Assembly (NCBI RefSeq): GCF_003545715.1
Contig: NZ_QVNU01000008.1
Span: 62,001 to 126,000, forward strand
From: Taibaiella koreensis
Lineage (GTDB): Bacteria > Bacteroidota > Bacteroidia > Chitinophagales > Chitinophagaceae
Length of the DNA stretch: 64,000 bases
Reading direction: 5' to 3'
The translations under genes and the position numbers were made by a program. Of this stretch, positions 41,649 to 49,284 are shown one piece after another (within the stretch, counting starts at the first letter, position 1; every line of letters begins with the position of its first letter). The notes under the pieces are model-generated. The model saw only the letters and a list, made by a program, of their open reading frames with translations. It had not been told where the DNA came from and did no database searches.

Positions 41649-43202
41649 TTACTTACTTTGCATCCGTATTACCGGTACGATCATTTCCTCCAGCGATACG
41701 CCTCCGTGCTGGAAGGTATTGCGGTAGTAGTTCACGTAGTAGTTGTAGTTGTTGGGATAGCAAAGGAATACATCTTCTTTGGCAAAGATATACTTGGAGT
41801 TGACGTTGGGTTGCGGCAAACCGGCATCATGCGGTGTGGTGATCGCAAACACATCTTTCTCCTCATATTGAATATTACGGCCGTGTTTATAACGCAGGTT
41901 AGTAGTGGTCGATTTGTCCCCCACACATTTGCTGGGCGTCTTCACGCGCATGGTGCCATGATCGGTGGTAAAGATCACCTGTATATCCTTTTCGGCGATC
42001 TTCTTCAGGGCGCGGAACAGCGGCGAATGCTCAAACCAGCTTACGGTAAGCGAGCGGTACGATTGTTCGTCGCCGGCCAGCTCCTTCAGCACTTCCATCT
42101 CGGTGCGGGCATGGGAAAGCATATCCACAAAGTTGTAGACGATCACGGTCAGATCATTCTTCAGGTAATTGTGAATATTATCTTCCATAGTCTTACCATC
42201 ATCATTATTGGTGATCTTCAGGTACTCCCAGCGAATGTTGCCCATGTTCAGGCTTTTGATCTGGTCGCCCAGGAACTGCCGCTCATACAGGTTCTTACCG
42301 CCTTGCTCATCGTCGTTCTTCCATTCGAGCGGATAGCGCCTTTCGATCTCGACAGGCAGCATGCCTGAGAAGATCGAATTACGGCTGTACTGCGTCGAGG
42401 TAGGCAATATAGCATAGAACATATCTTCTTCCTGTACGCGGAAGAACTGGCTTACGATGGGTTCTATAGATTTCCATTGATCATAGCGCAGGTTGTCGAT
42501 GAGCACCATAAAGGTGGATTTGCCTTTTTTAACGTGTGGTGCGATCATCTGGCTGAACAAAGTATGCGACATCACCGGGGTATCGTCGCGCTTGTTTTTG
42601 ATCCAGTCGATATAGTTGCGGGAAACAAATTTGAAAAACTCGGTATTAGCTTCCGACTTCTGTGTATTGAATACCTCCTGCATTTCGGGACTGTCGCTCT
42701 TGCTCATTTCTACTTCCCAATACACCAGTTTTTTGTACAGGTCTTTCCATTCTTCTACATTGGGGCTGCTGTTGAGCGCCATGAAAAGATTGCGGAAGTC
42801 TTTCTGGTATTCGACTGTAGTCTTTTCCGATACCAGGCGTTTGCCATCCATGATCTTCTTCAGGGAGAGCAGCACCTGGTTGGGGTTTACCGGCTTAATG
42901 AGATAATCGGTGATCTGCGAGCCGATCGCTTCTTCCATAATGTTCTCCGCTTCGTTCTTGGTCACCATTACCACCGGTACGGTGGGATAGGTTTCCTTGA
43001 TGCGGGAAAGGGTTTCCAGGCCGGTCATGCCGGGCATGCTTTCATCCAGCAAGATCACGTCGGCCTGGTTGCTCTTCAGGTGCTCGAGCACATCATAACC
43101 ATTGGTGAAAGGCTTTACTTCATAACCTTTGTTTTTCAGGAAAAGGATCTGTGATTTCAACGATTCTATTTCATCGTCTACCCATAAAATTTCTGCTTGC
43201 AT
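41649..43202 (-). CDS. porX: response regulator with PglZ domain, PorX-like regulator of type IX secretion
   Basis: A 517-residue fusion of a receiver domain (1-~120: ILWVDDEIESL with the acidic pair, VILLDESMPGMTG with the phosphoacceptor Asp, and YLIKPVNPNQ with the conserved Lys) and a PglZ / alkaline-phosphatase-superfamily domain (~215-517: FMVLIDNLRYDQWKSI, YAILPTSTQYSRNSIFSGMLP, FVDMLSHAR, IFTTDHGTMRV). This is the PorX architecture. In Porphyromonas and Flavobacterium, PorX works with the histidine kinase PorY and the sigma factor SigP in controlling type IX secretion. The cognate kinase is not in view. Its presence predicts a type IX system elsewhere in this genome. A terminator follows the gene. 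Confidence 0.92.
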   Translation of the reverse strand: MQAEILWVDDEIESLKSQILFLKNKGYEVKPFTNGYDVLEHLKSNQADVILLDESMPGMTGLETLSRIKETYPTVPVVMVTKNEAENIMEEAIGSQITDYLIKPVNPNQVLLSLKKIMDGKRLVSEKTTVEYQKDFRNLFMALNSSPNVEEWKDLYKKLVYWEVEMSKSDSPEMQEVFNTQKSEANTEFFKFVSRNYIDWIKNKRDDTPVMSHTLFSQMIAPHVKKGKSTFMVLIDNLRYDQWKSIEPIVSQFFRVQEEDMFYAILPTSTQYSRNSIFSGMLPVEIERRYPLEWKNDDEQGGKNLYERQFLGDQIKSLNMGNIRWEYLKITNNDDGKTMEDNIHNYLKNDLTVIVYNFVDMLSHARTEMEVLKELAGDEQSYRSLTVSWFEHSPLFRALKKIAEKDIQVIFTTDHGTMRVKTPSKCVGDKSTTTNLRYKHGRNIQYEEKDVFAITTPHDAGLPQPNVNSKYIFAKEDVFLCYPNNYNYYVNYYRNTFQHGGVSLEEMIVPVIRMQSK

Positions 43203-43361
43203 ATAATAAAGCGGTCCTGCGACGCAGGGTTAGATGTTAATTGAAAAAATGTATGAGGTAAAGTTACTGAATAGAAAACAGTTGGGTTATTGTGCTAAAC
43301 TACAACGAAATAACTGGCTTCTTGTTGCCTTTAACACAAGTTTTTATTTGCAAGCGGCTGG

Positions 43362-44072
43362 CTATGCGGGTAGGGCAGGGCGCACTTCTATCTTACTGGG
43401 AAGCGTACGCGCCGGCATGCGGATGATATCGGCCACGATCTGCCCGATATCTTCCGGCTGTATTTTCCAGGCGTCCTGCGCCGTAACGGTATGGTCGTTG
43501 AATTGCGTAGCTACCGATCCCGGCATAATGGTGGTTACCTTAATACCTTCTTTGCGTACATCGAGCATCATGGCCTGGGTAAAGCCCACGAGGCCAAACT
43601 TGCTGGCATTGTATGCGGTGCCTTCGGGCAAAAAATTGGCGCCGGCAAGACTGGCGATGGTAATGAAGTAGCCCTGGCTTTGGCCGAGCGAGGGCAGGGT
43701 GGCCTTAGCGGTATAAAAAACGCCGGTAAGATTGGTATCGATGGTTTCTTTCCAGGTATCGATAGCGATAGTCTGGATAGGTGCGAAATGGCCCACGCCG
43801 GCATTAGCGATCACGTAGTCGATGCGGCCCCATTGCTGCAGGACCTTATCTACTGCCTGCTGTTGTGATGCCAGGTCGCGTACATCGGCTTCCAGGCCGA
43901 GCGCATAGCCTTGCCTGATGGCATTAAGCTTTGCAGCGGCTTCCGCCGCATTAGCGCCGGAGCGACTGGTGATGGCTACCTGTATGCCCTGGCGGATGAG
44001 GGTTTCGGCCACACCGTAGCCGATGCCTTTGGAACCGCCGGTAATGAATGCTGTTTTTATTGTCTCTGACAT
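43362..44072 (-). CDS. short-chain dehydrogenase/reductase
   Basis: Classical SDR, 236 residues: ITGGSKGIGYGVAETL cofactor site, DYVIANAGVGHFAP, catalytic Ser in ITIASLAG, and YNASKFGLVGF with the YxxxK pair. It resembles 3-oxoacyl-reductase/FabG-like or sepiapterin-type reductases, but the substrate cannot be fixed. It precedes porX on the same strand by 160 bases. It is probably a single gene. Confidence 0.9.
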   Translation of the reverse strand: MSETIKTAFITGGSKGIGYGVAETLIRQGIQVAITSRSGANAAEAAAKLNAIRQGYALGLEADVRDLASQQQAVDKVLQQWGRIDYVIANAGVGHFAPIQTIAIDTWKETIDTNLTGVFYTAKATLPSLGQSQGYFITIASLAGANFLPEGTAYNASKFGLVGFTQAMMLDVRKEGIKVTTIMPGSVATQFNDHTVTAQDAWKIQPEDIGQIVADIIRMPARTLPSKIEVRPALPA

Positions 44073-44315
44073 TGTTCCTGTAAAAATGGCTTTGATTGAA
44101 TATTGCTGGTTGCCGGCGTTATTGATGTATTGCCGGCTTAGCTCCTTATGGGCAGATATTGTACTACAAGGATGCTCAAATGTCGCTATTTTTTTTCCGA
44201 AGTTTCAGGAAAAAGAAGATAAAATATTTTTATCCCGGATCAGGAGAAATGTGTGCGGGAAAAGAGGATGCCTATATTGATGCGGCAGCGAGATTTTTTT
44301 CAGACGAGGCGCCGG

Positions 44316-44549
44316 TCAATTTTTACTTTTGTCTCCCATTTTGTCTTTAAAATCCTCCAGGAATTTGTCCAGCTTCTTCATCAATTGCTCATCGGTGCGC
44401 GCCTGATAATTATTGTGCTTGAGAAATGGCGCCAGCACATAAGTTCTATTGATGTAGCCGGGTAGTATCCTGAAAGAAGTATACTTGGCGAAGTCTATTG
44501 TTTTCAATAGAGCCAATAACCTGCACGAGTCCTTCAAGTAGTCTAGCAT
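44316..44549 (-). CDS. small hypothetical protein (77 aa)
   Basis: Unrecognised, basic at the end, with a helical C-terminus (RTDEQLMKKLDKFLEDFKDKMGDKSKN). A TATTTTCG -7 box on the minus strand at 44562-44569 lies 12 bases upstream of the ATG, which supports real expression. It is AT-rich, as is the whole 44.1-44.9 kb segment. No membrane segment or signal. It could be a small regulatory or stress protein; no family is offered. Confidence 0.45.
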   Translation of the reverse strand: MLDYLKDSCRLLALLKTIDFAKYTSFRILPGYINRTYVLAPFLKHNNYQARTDEQLMKKLDKFLEDFKDKMGDKSKN

Positions 44550-44607
44550 TCTTACAAGGTACGAAAATATTTTTAAAAAATTTAATATTTTTTCGTAACT
44601 TTACCAA

Positions 44608-44718
44608 ATGATAGTAAATAGATGGTACAGTATAATTTTAGTTTGGATTCGTAGATTTTTTAGCAATAATTCGCTTTACGACAAATCTTTCGCCGACATT
44701 TTGAAACATATACAATAG
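44608..44718 (+). CDS. possible 36-residue peptide
   Basis: A very short frame starting MIVNRWYSIILVWIRRFF and ending ILKHIQ, with a hydrophobic stretch flanked by Arg. It is divergent from the gene at 44316-44549 across an AT-rich promoter region and is followed eight bases after its stop by a strong terminator. The terminator shows that something is transcribed here; it may be this peptide or a small RNA. Confidence 0.35.
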   Translation: MIVNRWYSIILVWIRRFFSNNSLYDKSFADILKHIQ

Positions 44719-44725
44719 CAATGAA

Positions 44726-44750
44726 GCTACTCGAAAGAGTAGCTTTTTTT
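44726..44750 (+). terminator. rho-independent terminator
   Basis: GCTACTC, GAAA tetraloop, GAGTAGC, then seven T. Ends the short transcript at about 44.6-44.7 kb. Confidence 0.85.
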
Positions 44751-44938
44751 ATTGGTTTCGATTAGGACAGGTTGCTTTGCACGCAAGGAAATGCACTAAA
44801 AAATAAAAGCCTGCTTGTGGAAAAAATTGATTATCTTCACTTGTATTCATTGGCATCTGTCCATCCTGATCCGAACGATTCTTTCCCTTCAGATTTTGCT
44901 TCCCTTGCCTCTTTTCGGTTCATCTTTTATCTGGTTCC

Positions 44939-45190
44939 ATGAACATTTTAATCCGTAACCTGGCTGCAATCGCCATACCTAAGCAACTTAGGTATCTATT
45001 CGCAGAATTCGGTCTCGTTAATCATGCATTGATCATCCGGGAGGGAATGCTTGCTGCACCCCGCATCTTTGGCCTGGTCATCATGACAAATGAAGCCGAT
45101 GGTCTGAATGCTATAAAAAAACTGGATCAAAGTAAGTTCATGCAACAAATCATACTGGTCAATCGGGCGCTCCTGATGCCAGCCCTATAA
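44939..45190 (+). CDS. RRM-type RNA-binding protein
   Basis: An 83-residue protein that is one RRM domain. MNILIRNL stands at the RNP2 strand, LRYLFAEFGLVNHALIIRE at the first helix and second strand, RIFGLVIMTNEADGLNAIKKLDQ at the RNP1 strand (IFGLVIM in place of the usual GFGFVEM) and the second helix, and IILVNRALLM at the last strand. Single-RRM proteins are common in Bacteroidota and bind RNA; some alter mRNA stability. The RNP1 aromatics are partly lost (one Phe left), so binding may be weaker or different. A small unknown gene follows after four bases. Confidence 0.75.
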   Translation: MNILIRNLAAIAIPKQLRYLFAEFGLVNHALIIREGMLAAPRIFGLVIMTNEADGLNAIKKLDQSKFMQQIILVNRALLMPAL

Positions 45191-45194
45191 CACT

Positions 45195-45443
45195 ATGCCC
45201 ATAAAAATAACTACCGATCAACAGATAACCCAATTGCTTAAGGGCGATGTTTTACTCAAATGCTTTCCGGAAGGAAAGCCGGATGAAGCTTATGAGATCC
45301 GCAATATCAATAGTGCCAACAATATGATAGAGCTGGTAGCACCTGCAGGTATGCGTCCACGGTTTACTTCGCCGGGCGACGTAGCACGCCTTTTTATCAA
45401 GTCCGGCCATCTTATTACCGAAGGCGCCTGGTGGCTGCAGTAA
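45195..45443 (+). CDS. small hypothetical protein (82 aa), operon with the RRM gene
   Basis: Unrecognised. It starts MPIKITTDQQITQLLKGDVLLKCFPEG and ends TEGAWWLQ; strands predominate (YEIRNINSANNMIELVAP). Four bases separate it from the RRM gene, so they are co-translated. Proteins with a similar MPIK.TTD...GD beginning and WW ending seem to occur in Chitinophagaceae, but I cannot give a family name. Confidence 0.6.
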   Translation: MPIKITTDQQITQLLKGDVLLKCFPEGKPDEAYEIRNINSANNMIELVAPAGMRPRFTSPGDVARLFIKSGHLITEGAWWLQ

Positions 45444-45639
45444 CGGGACACCCGCGCCGGTCCGATGATTCAAATGCTACGGCCTTCTATAGCTGGAAAG
45501 AAAGAGGGCTTATATCCCCTTTCTCATCTCACTGCATGACTATTGTACAGGTTTGCCCGGCCAATGTTTTAAAGTCAGGCAGTAGTTGCGTCCTGTACGC
45601 TTTACTCCGGGAAGGGGGTTGCCAAAAATCAAAACAAAT

Positions 45640-45912
45640 ATGATGATAAAGAAACTGGAATTCCGGTACAATATTTTAAATAGGTTAACATCCAATGCCC
45701 ATACAGCCACGTATATGAAAGTGACTTTTGAAGCTATGGTAATAGCCGTACTCGCAGACAAGCTGGCTTTTGTAATAGACAATGGTGGCCACTGCTCGGT
45801 ACATGTAGACCGGTCGGGGAATCGCTTTACCGGCAATATCATAGGGAGTCCTGCTGTTCGCGATAAGTTCAGGGAAGAAGGATTCAGCAACAAATTTGAT
45901 CTTAATTTTTAA
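45640..45912 (+). CDS. small hypothetical protein (90 aa)
   Basis: Unrecognised. It begins MMIKKLEFRYNILNRLTSN; the middle TYMKVTFEAMVIAVLADKLAFVIDNGGHCSVHVDRSGNRFTGNII reads as a small beta-rich domain. Start chosen at the ATG pair 45640/45643 because upstream in-frame sequence is low in coding character. No clear promoter or partner. Confidence 0.4.
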   Translation: MMIKKLEFRYNILNRLTSNAHTATYMKVTFEAMVIAVLADKLAFVIDNGGHCSVHVDRSGNRFTGNIIGSPAVRDKFREEGFSNKFDLNF

Positions 45913-46119
45913 TAGTCGTTATGCTGTGATGGTGCTATGTTCCCATAAAGAACAACTATCATAAGAAACGCCGCCAGTAAAGCAAACAAAGGATTTATAG
46001 CTTATCTTTACCGTTCACGAATTCAGTATTCCAATCTTCCGGTTTCCACTTACCAACCCTTCATGAAGTGGCCTAGTAATTAATCCTGTATTCAATTTTC
46101 TCATTCATAAATTGATCAA

Positions 46120-46878
46120 ATGATTATCCTCATTTTTTTTGGTGGGCTATGGTATTTATCGCTATTCTCACAAACGTTCTTTCAGCACCGTTATGCGGCA
46201 CATGCTTCCTTTAAGATGAATAAATTCTGGGAGCGTTTCTTCTTTATTTTCGCTTATATCACACAGGGATCTTCGTATATGAGTCCCAGAGCTTATGCCA
46301 TCATGCACCGGATGCACCATGCCTACACCGATACGGAAAAAGATCCGCACTCGCCCAGCTTTTCCTCCAATATCTTTACCATGATGTGGCGGACCAAAAA
46401 GATCTATGCGGGTATCGTAAAGGGAACATTCCCTGTCGAAGAGCGATTTACCAAGCATCTTCCGGAATGGCCCTGGTTTGACAAGTGGGCGAATTCGGGA
46501 TTATCCAAAGTAGTATGGGCCATAGCCTATACGACCTTCTTTGTTTTATTTGCCCCTTCACCCTGGTTCTACCTGTTATTGCCTAACGTTATATTGATGG
46601 GCGCTTTTCACGGGGCATTGATCAATTGGTTTGCTCATAAATATGGCTACATCAATTTCAAACTGAAAAATACATCCCACAACCTGATCTTTGTCGATCT
46701 TCTGATGCTTGGTGAGTCTTACCATAACAATCATCATAAGCGCCCTTCTGCCATAAATTTTGGCAACCGCTGGCATGAAATCGATCCCGTATACCCGATA
46801 ATACTCTTTCTCAAGTGGCTCGGTATAATAAAGGTGGCCAAAATGCAAACCGTAGGTATCGCACATACGGAGCATTAA
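46120..46878 (+). CDS. membrane fatty-acid desaturase (acyl-CoA/acyl-lipid delta-9 type)
   Basis: Integral membrane di-iron desaturase, 252 residues. The three histidine boxes are present: HRYAAH (about 23-28), HRMHHAY (about 63-69) and YHNNHHKRP (about 201-209). Hydrophobic segments lie at the N-terminus and around 125-165. Introduction of a double bond into membrane acyl chains is the expected role, helping fluidity at low temperature. An electron donor such as ferredoxin is not nearby. The gene is single and is followed by a bidirectional terminator. Confidence 0.92.
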   Translation: MIILIFFGGLWYLSLFSQTFFQHRYAAHASFKMNKFWERFFFIFAYITQGSSYMSPRAYAIMHRMHHAYTDTEKDPHSPSFSSNIFTMMWRTKKIYAGIVKGTFPVEERFTKHLPEWPWFDKWANSGLSKVVWAIAYTTFFVLFAPSPWFYLLLPNVILMGAFHGALINWFAHKYGYINFKLKNTSHNLIFVDLLMLGESYHNNHHKRPSAINFGNRWHEIDPVYPIILFLKWLGIIKVAKMQTVGIAHTEH

Positions 46879-46926
46879 TACCGCCCGTTGCTATAGGTTC
46901 CGGTAAATTTTGAGTTATGTAAAAAG

Positions 46927-46976
46927 AAAAGGACTGTCTCCTATGCTTGCGTAAGCATAAAGAGACAGTTTTTTTT
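46927..46976. terminator. bidirectional terminator between desaturase and lanthipeptide genes
   Basis: ACTGTCTC pairs with GAGACAGT, with an inner TATGCTT / AAGCATA stem and T-runs at both sides. Confidence 0.8.
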
Positions 46977-47005
46977 ACGGTATGTGCTCCCCCGTTAAAC
47001 GGAGA

Positions 47006-47185
47006 TCAACACATGCCTTCGCAACTTACAAAGCCGGTATTTTGCGGCGCGCAGGTCCTGTTGGTCTGGCAGCGGCTAAGTGTGCCGCCTCCGGCTACTA
47101 CCGCCTGCTGGCGCTGGTTCAATTGGGCCAATGTTTCTTTGTTCAGCGTAAGCTTTGCTTTCAGCGAAATGCCTTTCTTTTTCAT
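47006..47185 (-). CDS. class I lanthipeptide-like precursor peptide (59 aa)
   Basis: A short gene easily missed. The first part of the leader is MKKKGISLKAKLTLNKETLA, then QLNQRQQAVVAGGG; this matches the Bacteroidota class I lanthipeptide leader pattern (LxLNKETLA.L...Q..V.GG). The core after the GG site is TLSRCQTNRTCAPQNTGFVSCEGMC with four Cys (39, 45, 55, 59) and several Ser/Thr in ring-forming spacing. Cleavage would follow the double glycine. No LanB dehydratase, LanC cyclase or peptidase-transporter gene is in this window, so modification would have to occur in trans. It could otherwise be an unmodified secreted peptide. The leader match is strong; the product is inferred. Confidence 0.72.
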   Translation of the reverse strand: MKKKGISLKAKLTLNKETLAQLNQRQQAVVAGGGTLSRCQTNRTCAPQNTGFVSCEGMC

Positions 47186-47253
47186 AAAAAATAGATGAGT
47201 CTGGTAGGCTTCCCTGTCTTTAAACAGATGCTATGCCATGGGAAGATTGTTCA

Positions 47254-47280
47254 GCATTGTCCGTATCAGCCGGACAATGC
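47254..47280. other. 10-bp perfect hairpin between proC and the lanthipeptide gene
   Basis: GCATTGTCCG, seven-base loop, CGGACAATGC. No T-run follows on either strand, so it is more likely an RNA-structure or protein site in the peptide gene's leader than a terminator. Confidence 0.45.
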
Positions 47281-47360
47281 CAAAGGTAGCTGGCCGATGT
47301 AAAATATAGCATACCGTCTTTCCTGTATATTGAATTACCTGCTTCGCCTGCCGCTTTGCT

Positions 47361-48161
47361 TTACATATCCGATTGGATCTTTTTATAGCTGGTCACCACG
47401 CCGCGGATAAGCGAGGAGCTGAATCCCTGATGCTCCATCTCGTTCAGGCCTGCAATGGTACAGCCCTTGGGCGTAGTTACCTTATCGATCTCCTGTTCGG
47501 GGTGGGTATTGCGCGTCAGTAGCAACTCTGCTGCGCCTTTTACTGTTTGCGCGGCGATGAGCGCAGCTGTACGTGCATCGAAGCCGATCTCGATACCACC
47601 CTGGATATTGGCCCTGATATAACGCATCGCATAGGCGGTACCACAAGCGCCAAGCACGGTGGCAGCATCCATCAGCTTCTCGTCGATAAAAACGGTCTTA
47701 CCCAGCTGTCCAAACAATGCCTGCACATAATCGACCTGCCCGTCGCTGGCGCCATCGGCGCAAATGCAGGTCATGCTTTCCCTTATCGCAATCGCGGTAT
47801 TGGGCATAGCCCTGAAGAGGCTGAAGCCCTCACCCAGCATGCCGCGCAGGTCATGAAGCCATACACCGGTCATTACGCTCACGATCACGTGGCGGCCGGG
47901 ATCCAATACGGGTTGCAATGTTGCCAGTATCTCTTTGATCTGGAAGGGCTTCACGGCAAAGATCAGCCAGCTTGCCTGCCGTACGGCGGCCAGGTTGTCG
48001 TTGGTAATGGTCACGCCTTGCCCGGCCAGGTTGGCCAGGCTCTCGGTATTGCGTTTGGTAACGATCAGCTCCCGGGCGGGTATAAAGCCGCTGCTGATGA
48101 GGCCCTCGGCTATGGCAACGCCAAGGTTGCCACCGCCGATAACGGCAACTGTAGTGCTCAT
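47361..48161 (-). CDS. proC: pyrroline-5-carboxylate reductase
   Basis: Last enzyme of proline synthesis, NAD(P)H-dependent. AVIGGGNLGVAIAEGLISSG is the nucleotide site at the N-terminus, VKPFQIKEIL and VSVMTGV mark the Rossmann domain, RAMPNTAIAI and the C-terminal dimerisation segment AQTVKGAAELLL...VTTPKGCTIAGLNEMEHQGF are diagnostic for P5CR. I start at MSTTVAVIGGG (48161), giving 266 residues; the frame upstream is non-coding. It follows an unknown gene by 32 bases on the same strand. Confidence 0.95.
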   Translation of the reverse strand: MSTTVAVIGGGNLGVAIAEGLISSGFIPARELIVTKRNTESLANLAGQGVTITNDNLAAVRQASWLIFAVKPFQIKEILATLQPVLDPGRHVIVSVMTGVWLHDLRGMLGEGFSLFRAMPNTAIAIRESMTCICADGASDGQVDYVQALFGQLGKTVFIDEKLMDAATVLGACGTAYAMRYIRANIQGGIEIGFDARTAALIAAQTVKGAAELLLTRNTHPEQEIDKVTTPKGCTIAGLNEMEHQGFSSSLIRGVVTSYKKIQSDM

Positions 48162-48193
48162 AGAAAAATAATTATCGGATAAAGTGTGTGGTG

Positions 48194-49066
48194 TTACCGC
48201 GAGAGGCCGGGCATAATGGCATTGGTAATTTCCCAGTAGCCGTTTACCCATGCCATAACGATCTTAAATGGTCCCTCGATCGTTTCTGTCTCTTTGCTTT
48301 CCAACGTGGCATCGTAGCGGATCATACCTTCGGCATAGCCCGGTCCCTGTGGCGCTCCGTCTGCTCCCAGGTCGAAGACAATATTGGTGATCTTGTAGCC
48401 CCCATTCTCAAAAGAAAGGTAAGATGCGAAGATATTGCGGATATGCGCTATGAACTGCTCTTTGGTATAAACCACGTTGTTGTCCGAAACGAATTCGTCT
48501 GCAAGAATAAAACTCTCCTCGTCCACATGCCGGTCCAGCCACATTTCCAGGAAGTCTTCGGCAATACCCTCAATCGTTAGCCGGTGATTGGGATGGAACT
48601 CTTCGTAAATGAAGTGGTTCACCATTTCGGGAATGTCAAACTGCTGGGTCTCGTGCAGGAACAGCTCTTCGGTAATGAATTTGTATTTAAGGCGCGCAGG
48701 GTAGCTGTCGCCGTAGTCCACTTCGATATTTTTGTCCCGCATAAATGTTTCCAGGCGCTCAAGCTCCTTTTCGATCTGTTCATCGTTCAGCACTGCGGCA
48801 TCCTTAAAGTCCTTTGGTTCTCCCAATATCTTATAGATGCTTACCTCTGCGACGCTGTCCAGCTGGCGCTCAAAGGCCAGGATATTGTTGAGAAAGGCAT
48901 TTTCGACCTCGGGTGGTACATCCTCCAGCCGGTGGATATCGGCGCCGGTCTCGGCCTGTAGCTTGAGCCGCAGCAATTCGTTCTCGATCCTCAGCTGTTC
49001 TTCCGGATCGTCACTGAACCGTTCCTCTTCCCCCCCAGGTTCTTTGTACTCATCGTCTGCATTCAT
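48194..49066 (-). CDS. acidic hypothetical protein (290 aa)
   Basis: Unrecognised soluble protein. It starts with a very acidic, probably coiled segment (MNADDEYKEPGGEEERFSDDPEEQLRIENELLRLKLQAETG). The middle is helical (LNDEQIEKELERLETFMRDKNIEVDYG, ARLKYKFITEELFLHET). The C-terminal ~110 residues (FILADEFVSDNNVVYTKEQFIAHIRNIFASYLSFENGGYKI...KIVMAWVNGYWEITNAIMPG) could be a small alpha+beta domain of the NTF2-like sort. It is upstream of proC by 32 bases, so an operon is likely. I start at 49066 as the next upstream ATG adds a non-acidic stretch. Confidence 0.6.
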   Translation of the reverse strand: MNADDEYKEPGGEEERFSDDPEEQLRIENELLRLKLQAETGADIHRLEDVPPEVENAFLNNILAFERQLDSVAEVSIYKILGEPKDFKDAAVLNDEQIEKELERLETFMRDKNIEVDYGDSYPARLKYKFITEELFLHETQQFDIPEMVNHFIYEEFHPNHRLTIEGIAEDFLEMWLDRHVDEESFILADEFVSDNNVVYTKEQFIAHIRNIFASYLSFENGGYKITNIVFDLGADGAPQGPGYAEGMIRYDATLESKETETIEGPFKIVMAWVNGYWEITNAIMPGLSR

Positions 49067-49200
49067 AAAGGCGTAATTTAGATGATTGTTGTGTTGCAAC
49101 GGTTCTGCACAGCATAAAGCTAAAGCATTTGCTTTGCAAATGAAAATTTTCTTTCCGTTAAAAAAGGTTAATCCATACCGGAAGAAAGCCGGATAAGAAA

Positions 49201-49237
49201 TCCGCCGTATGCCCCTGTTATAAGGCCATACGGCGGA
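49201..49237 (-). terminator. terminator after the biotin carboxylase gene
   Basis: TCCGCCGTATG pairs perfectly with CATACGGCGGA (11 bp), followed on the minus strand by TTTCTTAT. It lies 48 bases after the accC stop. Confidence 0.75.
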
Positions 49238-49284
49238 ATATGGGTTCTAAGAGATACCGGTTGTGCCAGCTCTTTCTACCGGGA

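Noticed and set aside
46947-47198. Plus-strand frames over 46947-47198
   Set aside because: They are antisense to the lanthipeptide-like precursor, whose leader pattern is clear, and they cross a terminator.
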